From positions 1 to 35,539 of the forward strand of contig NZ_MTAW01000107.1 in the NCBI RefSeq assembly GCF_002154725.1: 35,539 nt of DNA, given 5' to 3'. The translations under genes were made by a program, and so were the position numbers. Every line of letters starts with the position of its first letter. Positions within the stretch are counted from its first letter, which is position 1. The notes beneath the pieces are model-generated. The model worked only from the letters and a program-made list of their open reading frames with translations, was not told the origin of the DNA and did not search any database. Positions 8,463-15,871 of the stretch are shown here, piece after piece. Source of the stretch: Nostoc sp. 106C. GTDB lineage: Bacteria > Cyanobacteriota > Cyanobacteriia > Cyanobacteriales > Nostocaceae.

Positions 8463-8801
8463 GCTAATGCTTGTCTTGAAAATGGGGAACAGGGAATAGG
8501 GAACAGGGGAAGAAGCATTTTCACCCCTTGGTTGTAGGATTTTCCCGTGATTAGCTGTCTAGAAAAAATAATTTCTCTCTCACCAAATCGAAATGATTTC
8601 CTCCCTAGGGTAACGACAGAATCCAACCAAAGGAACACAAAATTTTTCTGGAAAGCTACAACGATCGCAATGAAGAGTGCTGAGTTAAAAGACTGCCCAC
8701 CAAGAGCAGAGCATTTACCAAATATGTAAATATTGAGTATTTTAATTAACTCAGCACGCTCGTGTGGTCAAACAGAACAAGACTGTAGGAGAGTCCCAAA
8801 G
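8463..8801. other. Intergenic region with STRR
   Basis: About 340 bases between crtH and the aldo/keto reductase gene. It holds a heptameric repeat (8484-8511). A 60-codon open frame (8547-8729) does not look like a real protein. A possible Shine-Dalgarno TAGGAG lies at about 8786-8791, just before the reductase start. Confidence 0.45.
8484..8511. repeat. Heptameric STRR of the GGGGAAC type
   Basis: Four 7-base units: GGGGAAC, AGGGAAT, AGGGAAC, AGGGGAA. This is a common intergenic STRR of filamentous cyanobacteria. Confidence 0.8.
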
Positions 8802-9650
8802 ATGAGACTATTGCGCTTACCATCGGGAAGAGAGATCCCTGTGTTAGGGCAGGGAACCTGGAGGATGGGAGAGGAGCCGACTCAGCGATCAGCCGAGATC
8901 GCGGCACTGCGTCTGGGTTTAGATCTGGGGATGACGCTGATTGACACAGCAGAGATGTATGGCGAAGGTGGTGCGGAAGAAGTGGTTAGTGAGGCGATCG
9001 CCGGACGCCGTGATGAGGTCTTTCTAGTCAGCAAGGTCTATCCGCACAACGCCACTCGGCGGGGTACTGCTGAAGCTTGCAAGCGCAGCCTCAAGCGGCT
9101 CAAGACCGATTACCTCGATCTCTATCTGCTTCACTGGCGCGGATCGGTGCCACTGACAGAGACACTGGAAGCGTTTCAATTGCTCAAAAAAGCGGGGGAT
9201 ATCCGGGATTATGGCGTCAGCAACTTCGATATTGATGATATGGAAGGTGCGATCGCCTTACGCGGTGGTGATGAAATTGCCACCAATCAGGTGCTTTATA
9301 ACTTGATGCAGCGTGGCATCGAGTGGGATCTGCTTCCTTGGTGTCGCGATCGTAGCATCCCAATCATGGCTTACTCTCCAATCGAGCAAGCACCGCGCGA
9401 ACCAGGAGGGATGTTGCAAAATCCTCATCTCAAAGCGATCGCCGCACGTCATAACGCTACACCAACCCAAGTGGCTTTAGCATGGCTGCTGCACCAAAAG
9501 GATATTATCGCCATTCCGAAAGCCAGCAATCCAGCGCACATCCAGGAGAATCGCGCGGCTTTGGAATTAACGCTGACAAATGAAGATTTAGCCGAACTTG
9601 ACCTAGCTTTCCCGCCGCCACGCAAGAAGACGACACTGGCAATGAGATAA
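8802..9650 (+). CDS. Aldo/keto reductase
   Basis: NADPH-dependent carbonyl reductase of the AKR superfamily, 282 residues from ATG 8802. The catalytic tetrad is visible: Asp48 and Tyr53 (IDTAEMYGEGG), Lys78 (LVSKVY) and His111 (LYLLHWRG). The nucleotide-phosphate-binding end contains IPKASNPAHIQEN. An in-frame start 69 bases earlier is rejected because TAGGAG precedes 8802 and the homology-like sequence begins there. The gene looks more GC-rich than its neighbours, a possible sign of transfer. The DJ-1/PfpI gene follows on the same strand after 108 bases; both families can act on reactive carbonyls such as methylglyoxal, so a detoxification pair is a reasonable inference. Confidence 0.88.
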   Translation: MRLLRLPSGREIPVLGQGTWRMGEEPTQRSAEIAALRLGLDLGMTLIDTAEMYGEGGAEEVVSEAIAGRRDEVFLVSKVYPHNATRRGTAEACKRSLKRLKTDYLDLYLLHWRGSVPLTETLEAFQLLKKAGDIRDYGVSNFDIDDMEGAIALRGGDEIATNQVLYNLMQRGIEWDLLPWCRDRSIPIMAYSPIEQAPREPGGMLQNPHLKAIAARHNATPTQVALAWLLHQKDIIAIPKASNPAHIQENRAALELTLTNEDLAELDLAFPPPRKKTTLAMR

Positions 9651-9758
9651 CCATCAAGCGCTAGTTAAGCCGCAACATTCAGGAATCTGGCAAGATGCCC
9701 ATATGCATCTGCAATCAGTTCTCTAGAAAGGACATTCCAGACGAGATAAATAATAGAG

Positions 9759-10454
9759 ATGACAATAAAAATCTTAATGGTATTGACTTCTCATGACAAG
9801 CTTGGCAACACAGGTAAAAAAACCGGCTTTTGGTTAGAGGAGTTTGCTGCTCCTTACTACGTATTCAAAGACGCAGGCGTAGAAATTACCTTGGCTTCTC
9901 CCAAGGGTGGACAACCGCCACTTGATCCTAAAAGCGATGAGCCAGATGCGCAAACTGAGGCAACCCTTCGCTTTCAGGAAGATACAGACGCGCAAACGAT
10001 TTTAGCAAACACGCTCAAGCTGTCAAGTGTATCTGCCGACGATTACGATGCTGTGTTCTATCCTGGCGGTCACGGGCCTTTGTGGGATCTGGCTGAAGAT
10101 CCAGATTCTATTGCTTTAATCGAAGCTTTGTATGCGGTTGGAAAGCCTGTAGCCGCAGTTTGTCATGCTCCCGGCGTGTTTCGCCATACCAAAACTGCTG
10201 ATGGCGCTCCCTTGGTGCAAGGCAAGTCTGTGACCGGCTTTGCAAATTCAGAAGAAGCGGCAGTTGAGCTAACCAACGTCGTGCCTTTTCTGGTAGAAGA
10301 CGAGTTGAAAAATAACGGTGGCAAGTATTCCAAAACCGAGAACTGGCAGCCTTATGTAGTGAGCGATCGCAATTTGATTACTGGTCAAAATCCCGCTTCG
10401 TCTGAACCCGGAGCAAAACTGCTTTTGCAACATTTACAACCACTGATGCACTAA
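9759..10454 (+). CDS. DJ-1/PfpI family protein (Hsp31-like, class I glutamine-amidotransferase fold)
   Basis: 231 residues. The nucleophile elbow AAVCHAPG places Cys135 followed by His136. The conserved Glu is in FWLEE (27 or 28), and FYPGGHGPLWDL is the family's GGHG loop. The length and the WLEE-to-Cys spacing match the Hsp31/HchA-like branch, whose members act as glutathione-independent glyoxalases, deglycases or chaperones, rather than the shorter PfpI proteases. Likely cytoplasmic. It lies downstream of the aldo/keto reductase. No membrane segment or signal is seen. The family is clear; which of the reported activities applies is not. Confidence 0.88.
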   Translation: MTIKILMVLTSHDKLGNTGKKTGFWLEEFAAPYYVFKDAGVEITLASPKGGQPPLDPKSDEPDAQTEATLRFQEDTDAQTILANTLKLSSVSADDYDAVFYPGGHGPLWDLAEDPDSIALIEALYAVGKPVAAVCHAPGVFRHTKTADGAPLVQGKSVTGFANSEEAAVELTNVVPFLVEDELKNNGGKYSKTENWQPYVVSDRNLITGQNPASSEPGAKLLLQHLQPLMH

Positions 10455-10895
10455 CCCGAAAGCGTTTACCCCTGTATCTAAAGAAGCAGGATAAACTTCC
10501 CACTCACTGAAGGAGGATGAAAACTTATACCATTTTGGATTGTGAAACATCTATTGGATAAGCGTTTCAGATTTCCATCTGTCGCAATCATTTTTCAAAT
10601 TGGTATTACTCATTTTTATGCCAGTGAAAGTATCTTGCTGATTGTCATCTCGCCTTGGAATTGATTCTCAGGCGGGATAGCAACGAAGCGGGAGATTTAA
10701 TTGCATTACAGTAGATTTGCCATTGTAATTTTGAAGTTCATCAAATTTTTACTGAAATCTATCCGGAATTCGCGATCGCCTCTTGTAAATTTATCGCGGC
10801 AGTATATAATTTCTGACGGTTTGTCAGTTTTATATTTTTGTAACCAATACTTGTTGTTAATTACTCAATCTTCAACTCACGGATAGTTTTAACTA
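10455..10895. other. Intergenic region
   Basis: 440 bases. An imperfect hairpin (GTTTACCCCTG...CAGGATAAAC, 10464-10496) just after the DJ-1 stop may end that transcript but has no U-tract. A 61-codon open frame (10701-10886) is not convincing. The promoter of the serine-hydrolase gene should lie in the last part; I cannot place it. Confidence 0.4.
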
Positions 10896-12242
10896 ATGCG
10901 ACTCACACACAAAAAAAATATTGTCAAAACAAGCTGGATATTAGCCAGCTTTTTAAGTACCTTGCTGGTTGGTTCAACTGTGAAAGCGGCTACAGTCCCC
11001 AATTGGCATTTTGATAGCAATCGCAATCATCTGGACTTCACCACAGATGATAATGTTCAACCAAAAGTTCAACTGTTGGCTAATCCCACCCGTCTAGTAA
11101 TTGATTTACCAGGAGTTACCCTAAAATATCCCCAAGTGACTCAAAAGATAGGGCCGATAACGCAAGAAATTCAGATACGACAGTTTGGCGCTAATACTAC
11201 CCGCATCCAAATTACCTTAGCGCCTGGTTACACCTTAGATCTAGAGCAAGTTAAGCTCCAACAAGAATCTCCCAATCATTGGTCTGTGCAGTTACCCCAA
11301 CTAGTCAGAATGGCAGTAACTCCGCCAAGCATTCCCCCAGTAGTTATTACAGAGCAACCGAGTACTCCGCCAACAGTTAGTAACAGAAATTTATTTGCGG
11401 GTGTTGTACCTTTAAATTCATCAATGAAGGCTTTAGAACCTCAGATTAAAGCCTTGATGAATCGGTACAGTTTTCTGACCACAGGAATGTTTTTCCTAGA
11501 TTTGGATACTGGGAATTATCTCGATATTGGGGGCGATCGCGTCTTCCCAGCAGCCAGTACAATTAAACTGCCGATTCTGATTGCCTTTTTTCAGGATTTA
11601 GACGCTGGTAAAGTCAGGTTAGATGAAAAGCTGACGATGCGCGGTGACTTAGTAACCAACGGTTCTGGAGAGATGCAGTATGAACGAGTTGGTAAGAAAT
11701 ACACGGCTTTAGAAACTATCACCAAAATGGTGACTATTAGTGACAATACCGCCACCAACATGATTATTGATCGCTTGGGTGGGGCGGGTAAACTAAATCA
11801 GCGTTTCCGCACATGGGGATTGAAAGACACAGTAATTAGGCGTCTGTTGGCTGACTTGAGAGGAACTAATACCACCAGTTCGCAAGACATGGCGCGAGTG
11901 TTAGCTTTGTTAGTCAATAACAAGCTGGTTTCTGACTCAAGCAAAGAACAAGCTTTGGATATTCTGCGTCACACGACTATTCACACTCTGCTTCCCGCAG
12001 GTTTAGGAAAAGGCGCAGTCATCGCCAACAAAACTGGAGATATCGGTTTTCTCATTGGCGATGCGGGATTTATTACTATGCCAAATGGCAAGCGTTACCT
12101 AGCAGCTATCTTTGTGAAACGTCCTTATAAAGATTCTCGAGGTAGAGACTTTATTCGCCAAGTTTCCCAGCTTGTCTACAATTACCTAAATCAGCCAAAT
12201 CCTGTTGCGGAGGTTGGTTCTCCTAACAAGGGGAATTTTTAG
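10896..12242 (+). CDS. AMIN-domain serine hydrolase (class A beta-lactamase fold)
   Basis: 448 residues. N-terminal signal peptide (about 1-31, ending VKAAT), then an AMIN-like domain (about 35-135) of the kind that targets periplasmic proteins to septal or polar cell wall. A proline-rich linker (142-160) follows, then a class A beta-lactamase-like domain (about 175-430). The active-site motifs are present: S221-T-I-K224, S282-D-N284 and K379-T-G-D382. In the omega-loop region, the sequence after IRRLLADLRG lacks the Glu and Asn that class A lactamases use for deacylation. It is therefore more likely a penicillin-binding or peptidoglycan-related hydrolase than a resistance enzyme. The last codons overlap a 26-bp direct repeat shared with the end of xisI. 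Confidence 0.85.
   Translation: MRLTHKKNIVKTSWILASFLSTLLVGSTVKAATVPNWHFDSNRNHLDFTTDDNVQPKVQLLANPTRLVIDLPGVTLKYPQVTQKIGPITQEIQIRQFGANTTRIQITLAPGYTLDLEQVKLQQESPNHWSVQLPQLVRMAVTPPSIPPVVITEQPSTPPTVSNRNLFAGVVPLNSSMKALEPQIKALMNRYSFLTTGMFFLDLDTGNYLDIGGDRVFPAASTIKLPILIAFFQDLDAGKVRLDEKLTMRGDLVTNGSGEMQYERVGKKYTALETITKMVTISDNTATNMIIDRLGGAGKLNQRFRTWGLKDTVIRRLLADLRGTNTTSSQDMARVLALLVNNKLVSDSSKEQALDILRHTTIHTLLPAGLGKGAVIANKTGDIGFLIGDAGFITMPNGKRYLAAIFVKRPYKDSRGRDFIRQVSQLVYNYLNQPNPVAEVGSPNKGNF
12216..12241. repeat. 26-bp direct repeat, copy 1
   Basis: Matches 12417-12442 at 22 of 26 bases (shared blocks GGTTCTCCTAA and AATTTTTA). This copy contains the last codons of the serine hydrolase; its stop codon begins inside the copy. 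Confidence 0.7.
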
Positions 12243-12325
12243 AATACTGATTCAGGAATAGACTTGTTGGATAAGCCAATATTTTGAATATTGAATCACA
12301 GATGTAGATATAGAGTGACTTCTCG

Positions 12326-12367
12326 CAGATACACAGATAAATATCGATGTTTATCTGTGTTTATCTG
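12326..12367. repeat. Inverted repeat of the ACACAGAT family
   Basis: Perfect 11-bp arms ACACAGATAAA/TTTATCTGTGT around an 8-base loop, extended outside by CAGAT/ATCTG. This is the widespread bacterial 'acacagat' repeat type. It lies between convergent genes and may double as a terminator. A related copy is at 13707-13770. Confidence 0.7.
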
Positions 12368-12416
12368 TAATTCCTTTTATTCCTCTTTAGATTTTTGCAG
12401 GAAGTCTAATACTTGT

Positions 12417-12442
12417 GGTTCTCCTAATAGCGAGAATTTTTA
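12417..12442. repeat. 26-bp direct repeat, copy 2
   Basis: Partner of 12216-12241. This copy contains the xisI stop codon, so the 3' ends of two convergent genes share the same degenerate sequence about 200 bases apart. Confidence 0.7.
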
Positions 12443-12802
12443 AAGACCGATCTCAGCTAATGCCCTTTTACTAGGGTGATGAAAGCCCAACATAATATCA
12501 GTTTTAGAGATATCTGCTGCCAATAAATCATCAACAATCCCCAAGTCAGTGTTGTCTTCTTCTACCCAGATTTTACCGTTTTGAATCTGGAAGTATAAGA
12601 TAATGTGCTGTACTCGTCTTTTGCCATCCCAACCACAACGCAACCACAGGTATTGGTCATGTTTTTCGTCTAAAATCAGGCGATCAGCTACGCTGGGCGG
12701 AACGCCATCGCTTGTAGTATTAGCGGGTTGAGAATTGGCTAAATCATAGTATTTTTTAATAGTTTCTTGGATAATACTGCGATAGTGGCTTAATGTATCC
12801 AT
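12440..12802 (-). CDS. xisI: XisI family protein (fdxN element excision controlling factor)
   Basis: 120 residues, close to the family's usual size. The sequence includes the early HYRSIIQETIKKYYDLA helix, the core YLWLRCGWDGKRRVQHIILYFQ and the tail DIMLGFHHPSKRALAEIGL, all typical of XisI. The start overlaps the end of xisH by 13 bases, so the two are almost certainly translated together. In Nostoc 7120, XisH and XisI are required with recombinase XisF for excision of the fdxN element in heterocysts. Many cyanobacteria carry numerous xisHI pairs without any such element, and no recombinase is seen here, so the role may be different. Confidence 0.92.
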   Translation of the reverse strand: MDTLSHYRSIIQETIKKYYDLANSQPANTTSDGVPPSVADRLILDEKHDQYLWLRCGWDGKRRVQHIILYFQIQNGKIWVEEDNTDLGIVDDLLAADISKTDIMLGFHHPSKRALAEIGL

Positions 12803-13206
12803 TGCACAATTTGCTCCTGTTCAATATCTACGATAATTAATTGCAGGTGGTTTTGGCTGGCAATGAGTTGGATTGATGGACGTTGAAAAAAGTTTAAATA
12901 AACAATGTCGTCAATTGCTAGGTATAAATTATATTCAGGTTCGCTAACTTGGATGAGGTTGCGATAAACGATGTACTGTCCGAGGGCGTTGTGAAAGTCG
13001 TACATCTGAGATTTACCAACGAAGCTTTTAATTTCGATAACAATTTTCTGCCCCTGGCGTTCTGCGGCGATTGGTTTTTCTGCGGCTAAGTCGGCATACA
13101 GTTCAGCATTTTCATATTTAATTATGTAAGGGTCAGCAATTATCAGCCACCCATCTTTAATCAAAGCATTTTTTACAGCATCATGATAGAGGTCTTTGGC
13201 AGGCAT
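12790..13206 (-). CDS. xisH: XisH family protein (PD-(D/E)XK-like)
   Basis: 138 residues starting MPAKDLYHDAVKNALIKDGW, the family signature. Asp39 (ELYADL), Glu58 and Lys60 (IVIEIKSF) form a D...E-x-K arrangement as in PD-(D/E)XK nucleases, and KSQMYDFHNALGQY follows as in other XisH proteins. Overlaps xisI by 13 bases in the same operon. In the fdxN system it is an excision controlling factor; here no partner recombinase or element edge is visible. Known family members are often carried as multiple mobile-looking pairs. Confidence 0.93.
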   Translation of the reverse strand: MPAKDLYHDAVKNALIKDGWLIIADPYIIKYENAELYADLAAEKPIAAERQGQKIVIEIKSFVGKSQMYDFHNALGQYIVYRNLIQVSEPEYNLYLAIDDIVYLNFFQRPSIQLIASQNHLQLIIVDIEQEQIVQWIH

Positions 13207-13208
13207 GG

Positions 13209-13349
13209 GGTTGTATTTTTAGGTGTGAAGTTTGCCGTTCTGGGTGCATAGCCATGAGGTCGCCGCACAATAGTTAAATTGTTACCCACCATATCGCAAG
13301 CAATTGAAATGCGGATGTTATTGGTTTCGAGTAATTGAACAATTTGGCA
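13209..13349 (-). pseudogene. Unidentified protein-like fragment upstream of xisH
   Basis: On the minus strand this stretch stays open after a TGA at 13350-13352 and reads IVQLLETNNIRISIACDM then VGNNLTIVRRPHGYAPR. The composition looks like real protein rather than noncoding sequence, but it has no start codon in a suitable place and ends within the xisH leader. I cannot name the family. It may be a truncated gene whose 5' part was lost to the repeat insertions at 13530 and beyond, or chance. Confidence 0.3.
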
Positions 13350-13529
13350 TCAAGCCTAATATCCTTCTTGCGAATGATGTTGGTAGATGAAAGCCAACTC
13401 AAAAAGACTGTTTCCACGAACAACTTTGTGACTTTACGAATAATTTATGTGTCCCAAACATTATTGGAACTGGTGATAAAAAGATATTTTTTGCAAATAC
13501 ATATTTCTTACGAATGATATCATCTCCGT

Positions 13530-13656
13530 TTAATAACCGTCATTGCGTAGGCGAAGTCTTCCCGTTCGCGTAGCGTCTCCGGCAGGAGAAGGGTACTAAG
13601 TGAAGCAATCACAAGGACTCTGCGATTGCTTCGTTCCACTCGCAATGACGTATTAA
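13530..13656. repeat. MITE-like palindromic element
   Basis: About 127 bp with imperfect terminal inverted repeats: TTAATAACCGTCATTGCG on the left, and the complement of CGCAATGACGTATTAA on the right (a two-base gap in the alignment). The interior contains the GCGTAGCGTCTC core also found at 17955-18004 and, more diverged, at 25034-25085. There is no coding capacity. A degenerate copy of its right end is seen near 18108-18150. Confidence 0.65.
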
Positions 13657-13706
13657 GGGTAATCTGCCGGAAATCATATGATTTAGAATTCATATTTTGG
13701 AAATCT

Positions 13707-13770
13707 AACCACAGATAAACACCGATGAACACCGATAAATATCTGTGTTTATCTGTGTGCATCTGTGGTT
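13707..13770. repeat. Long inverted repeat of the ACACAGAT family
   Basis: Terminal 10-bp arms AACCACAGAT/ATCTGTGGTT are perfect, and the interior repeats ACACCGAT/ATCTGTGT units. A run of T follows on the plus strand. It is just past the 3' end of nblS and could end that transcript, although the T-run is on the wrong side for it. Confidence 0.7.
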
Positions 13771-13784
13771 TTTTTTAAACAATT

Positions 13785-15677
13785 TCACTCAAACACAGTT
13801 AAGTCGAACCAAAAAGTAGTGCCAATTCCAACTTCACTTACCAGATGAACTTTACAGTGATGTCTTTCCATGATGTTCCGCACAATTGATAGACCCAAAC
13901 CTGTACCTTCTAAGGTATGAACGCGATTTTCTACACGGAAGAAGCGATCAAAAATCGCTTGTTGGTCTTCTGTAGCAATGCCAATACCAGTATCGGAGAT
14001 TTCTACTCGTACCTGAGGCGATTGCTTGTGAGAGTTGTTTGGCTTGGGATCTAATTGATAGGCGCGGATGGCTACTTTACCACCAGATGAAGTGAATTTG
14101 AGGGCATTACCAACCAAATTAGCTAATACTTGCAGCAACAAATCATAATTACCCAATACTAAGGGTAAAGGAGAGGTAACTTCTTGAATTAATTCAATGC
14201 CTTTATCCTTAGCATTTAGTTGGTAAGTACGCAGCGTTTGCTCGATCGCTTGCCCTAAATCTACACCATCAAAATTATAATTGCGACCAGATTCTAGTTT
14301 GGATAAATCTAATACATCGTTAACTAAGCGTGTCAGGCGATCGGTTTCATAATTGACGGTTTGTAGAAAATCTTGCCGCTGTTCTACACTCAAGTCTTCG
14401 CCGTAGTCGTGCAAAGTTTCGATAAAAGATTTGATATTAAATAAAGGCGTTCGCAGTTCGTGAGAAACGTTGCTGATAAATTGGCTTTTAGCTTCGTTGA
14501 GTTCTACTTCACGGGTTATATCTTGGACTGTGATGGCAATGCCTTTAATACTCTCCCGTTGTAAATTCAGAACTGTAGTTAGGAGAATGCGGATAGTACG
14601 TTTGGTCGGTTGATTTAAAGCAATACGAAACTCGGCACTTTCACATTCGCCTGCTGCCATTTCATACAAGGTACGGCTAACTTCCATTTGCACTGCCGGA
14701 GGCAAGTGATGCAGAACATTGCAGCCGACAACATCATCAGTTTCCCAGGCAAAAATCCGCCGTGCTGTAGGGTTGACTAAAATCACCTGCATATTATTGT
14801 CAATCAGCACAGCACCGTCGGCAATTGTCGAAACTAGAGTTTCTAGCTTGGCTTTTTCTGCTGTTAGTTCCTCAATATTTTGTTCTTCATAACTTTCTAG
14901 ACGCTCTGCCATATCATTAAAGCTGAGAATTAACTCTCCTAGTTCACCTCCTAGAGGTAAGTCAATTCGCTGCTTAAAATTCCCGGCGGCGATTTGTTTA
15001 ACACCTACTAATAGTTCTTTAATCGGCTTGGTAATGGTGAGAGCATTAATCACCCCAGCCAAAATTACCATTACCCAAATTGTAATAAAAACTGCAATAG
15101 TGACATCGCGGGTGAAATTGGTGGAGATGACAGCAGTTTGGTTAGGGTTAATCCCAATCGCCAAGACACCCAAGTATTTGTTGTCAGCCATGAGGGGAAC
15201 AAACACATCAGTGACAGACCCATCTGGAGTCATGTGTTGCCGCACCATCGGCTTATCGCTATCACTAGCGTAATCTTCTGGCAGTTGGATTCGCCGTTCA
15301 ATGGTTAAGGAGTTTTTTACCTCCGCTTCCCAAAACGGAATTCCAAAAAAGATTTTCCCTGTTTCATCAGCGTAAAGCATATAACGCACACTAGAAGTGC
15401 TGCTGTAGAAGCGTTGGGAAAATTGGGCAACTTCAGTGAGATTGTGGTCAGCAATTAGCGGGGTAACATTGGCAGCCAGCAGCAGTCCAAGGTCACGACC
15501 AAAGCGGGTGTCATTCATCCGCGCATCCTGCTGAATCGTATTCACCGCCCAGAACGTCAAACCGCTCATGACTAAAGAAACCACCAATGTGGCAACAGCT
15601 AACAGCTTGGTCTGGAGGGTGAAATCGGACCACCAATTAGCGATCGTTTCTCGGATTGTTTTCAAAAGAGCCAGCAT
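13785..15677 (-). CDS. nblS: Sensor histidine kinase NblS (Hik33/DspA type)
   Basis: Membrane histidine kinase that in cyanobacteria controls high-light and nutrient-stress responses and phycobilisome turnover. The 630 residues show two membrane helices (about 23-47 and 191-212) around an extracytoplasmic sensor domain. A HAMP domain (about 213-262), a PAS domain (about 275-390), a HisKA domain with His406 in SHELRTPLFNIK, and a catalytic domain with the N box around Asn524, DTGIGI (562-567) and GTGLGL (591-596) follow. All catalytic motifs are intact. The order matches NblS/Hik33 throughout. purD lies upstream on the same strand with a 159-base repeat-containing spacer, an arrangement I recall from other cyanobacteria. 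Confidence 0.93.
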   Translation of the reverse strand: MLALLKTIRETIANWWSDFTLQTKLLAVATLVVSLVMSGLTFWAVNTIQQDARMNDTRFGRDLGLLLAANVTPLIADHNLTEVAQFSQRFYSSTSSVRYMLYADETGKIFFGIPFWEAEVKNSLTIERRIQLPEDYASDSDKPMVRQHMTPDGSVTDVFVPLMADNKYLGVLAIGINPNQTAVISTNFTRDVTIAVFITIWVMVILAGVINALTITKPIKELLVGVKQIAAGNFKQRIDLPLGGELGELILSFNDMAERLESYEEQNIEELTAEKAKLETLVSTIADGAVLIDNNMQVILVNPTARRIFAWETDDVVGCNVLHHLPPAVQMEVSRTLYEMAAGECESAEFRIALNQPTKRTIRILLTTVLNLQRESIKGIAITVQDITREVELNEAKSQFISNVSHELRTPLFNIKSFIETLHDYGEDLSVEQRQDFLQTVNYETDRLTRLVNDVLDLSKLESGRNYNFDGVDLGQAIEQTLRTYQLNAKDKGIELIQEVTSPLPLVLGNYDLLLQVLANLVGNALKFTSSGGKVAIRAYQLDPKPNNSHKQSPQVRVEISDTGIGIATEDQQAIFDRFFRVENRVHTLEGTGLGLSIVRNIMERHHCKVHLVSEVGIGTTFWFDLTVFE

Positions 15678-15797
15678 CTTAAATAAAAGTTGTTAGTAGT
15701 TTTCTTATAAACCCCAACAACTAAAAAATTAACAGTTAATTTGACTAATAGGTGAAGAAGTCACTCAAGAGTCTAGAGTCGAAAGTCCAAAATCTAA

Positions 15798-15818
15798 TGA
15801 CCAATGACAAATGACAAA
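15798..15818. repeat. Heptameric STRR (TGACAAA type)
   Basis: Three 7-base units TGACCAA, TGACAAA, TGACAAA between nblS and purD. Confidence 0.8.
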
Positions 15819-15830
15819 TGGCTATTGAAC

Positions 15831-15871
15831 GCCAGTTCACTCAACGGAGGGAACCTCCGCACGTGACTGGC
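15831..15871. repeat. Palindromic repeat overlapping the purD 3' end
   Basis: GCCAGT..CAC....CGGAGG-gaa-CCTCCG....GTGACTGGC forms a 41-bp imperfect hairpin, a type repeated between genes in Nostoc-like genomes. The purD stop codon lies inside it, so the repeat supplies the last codons of the gene. Confidence 0.65.

Noticed and set aside
8547-8729. 60-codon open frame after crtH
   Set aside because: Composition is not protein-like, there is no ribosome site, and the region has intergenic repeats.
10701-10886. 61-codon open frame before the serine hydrolase
   Set aside because: No family features, no convincing start, and it occupies the expected promoter region.
12440-13206. A full fdxN-type excision element
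   Set aside because: No site-specific recombinase gene and no pair of long direct repeats around an interrupted gene are visible.
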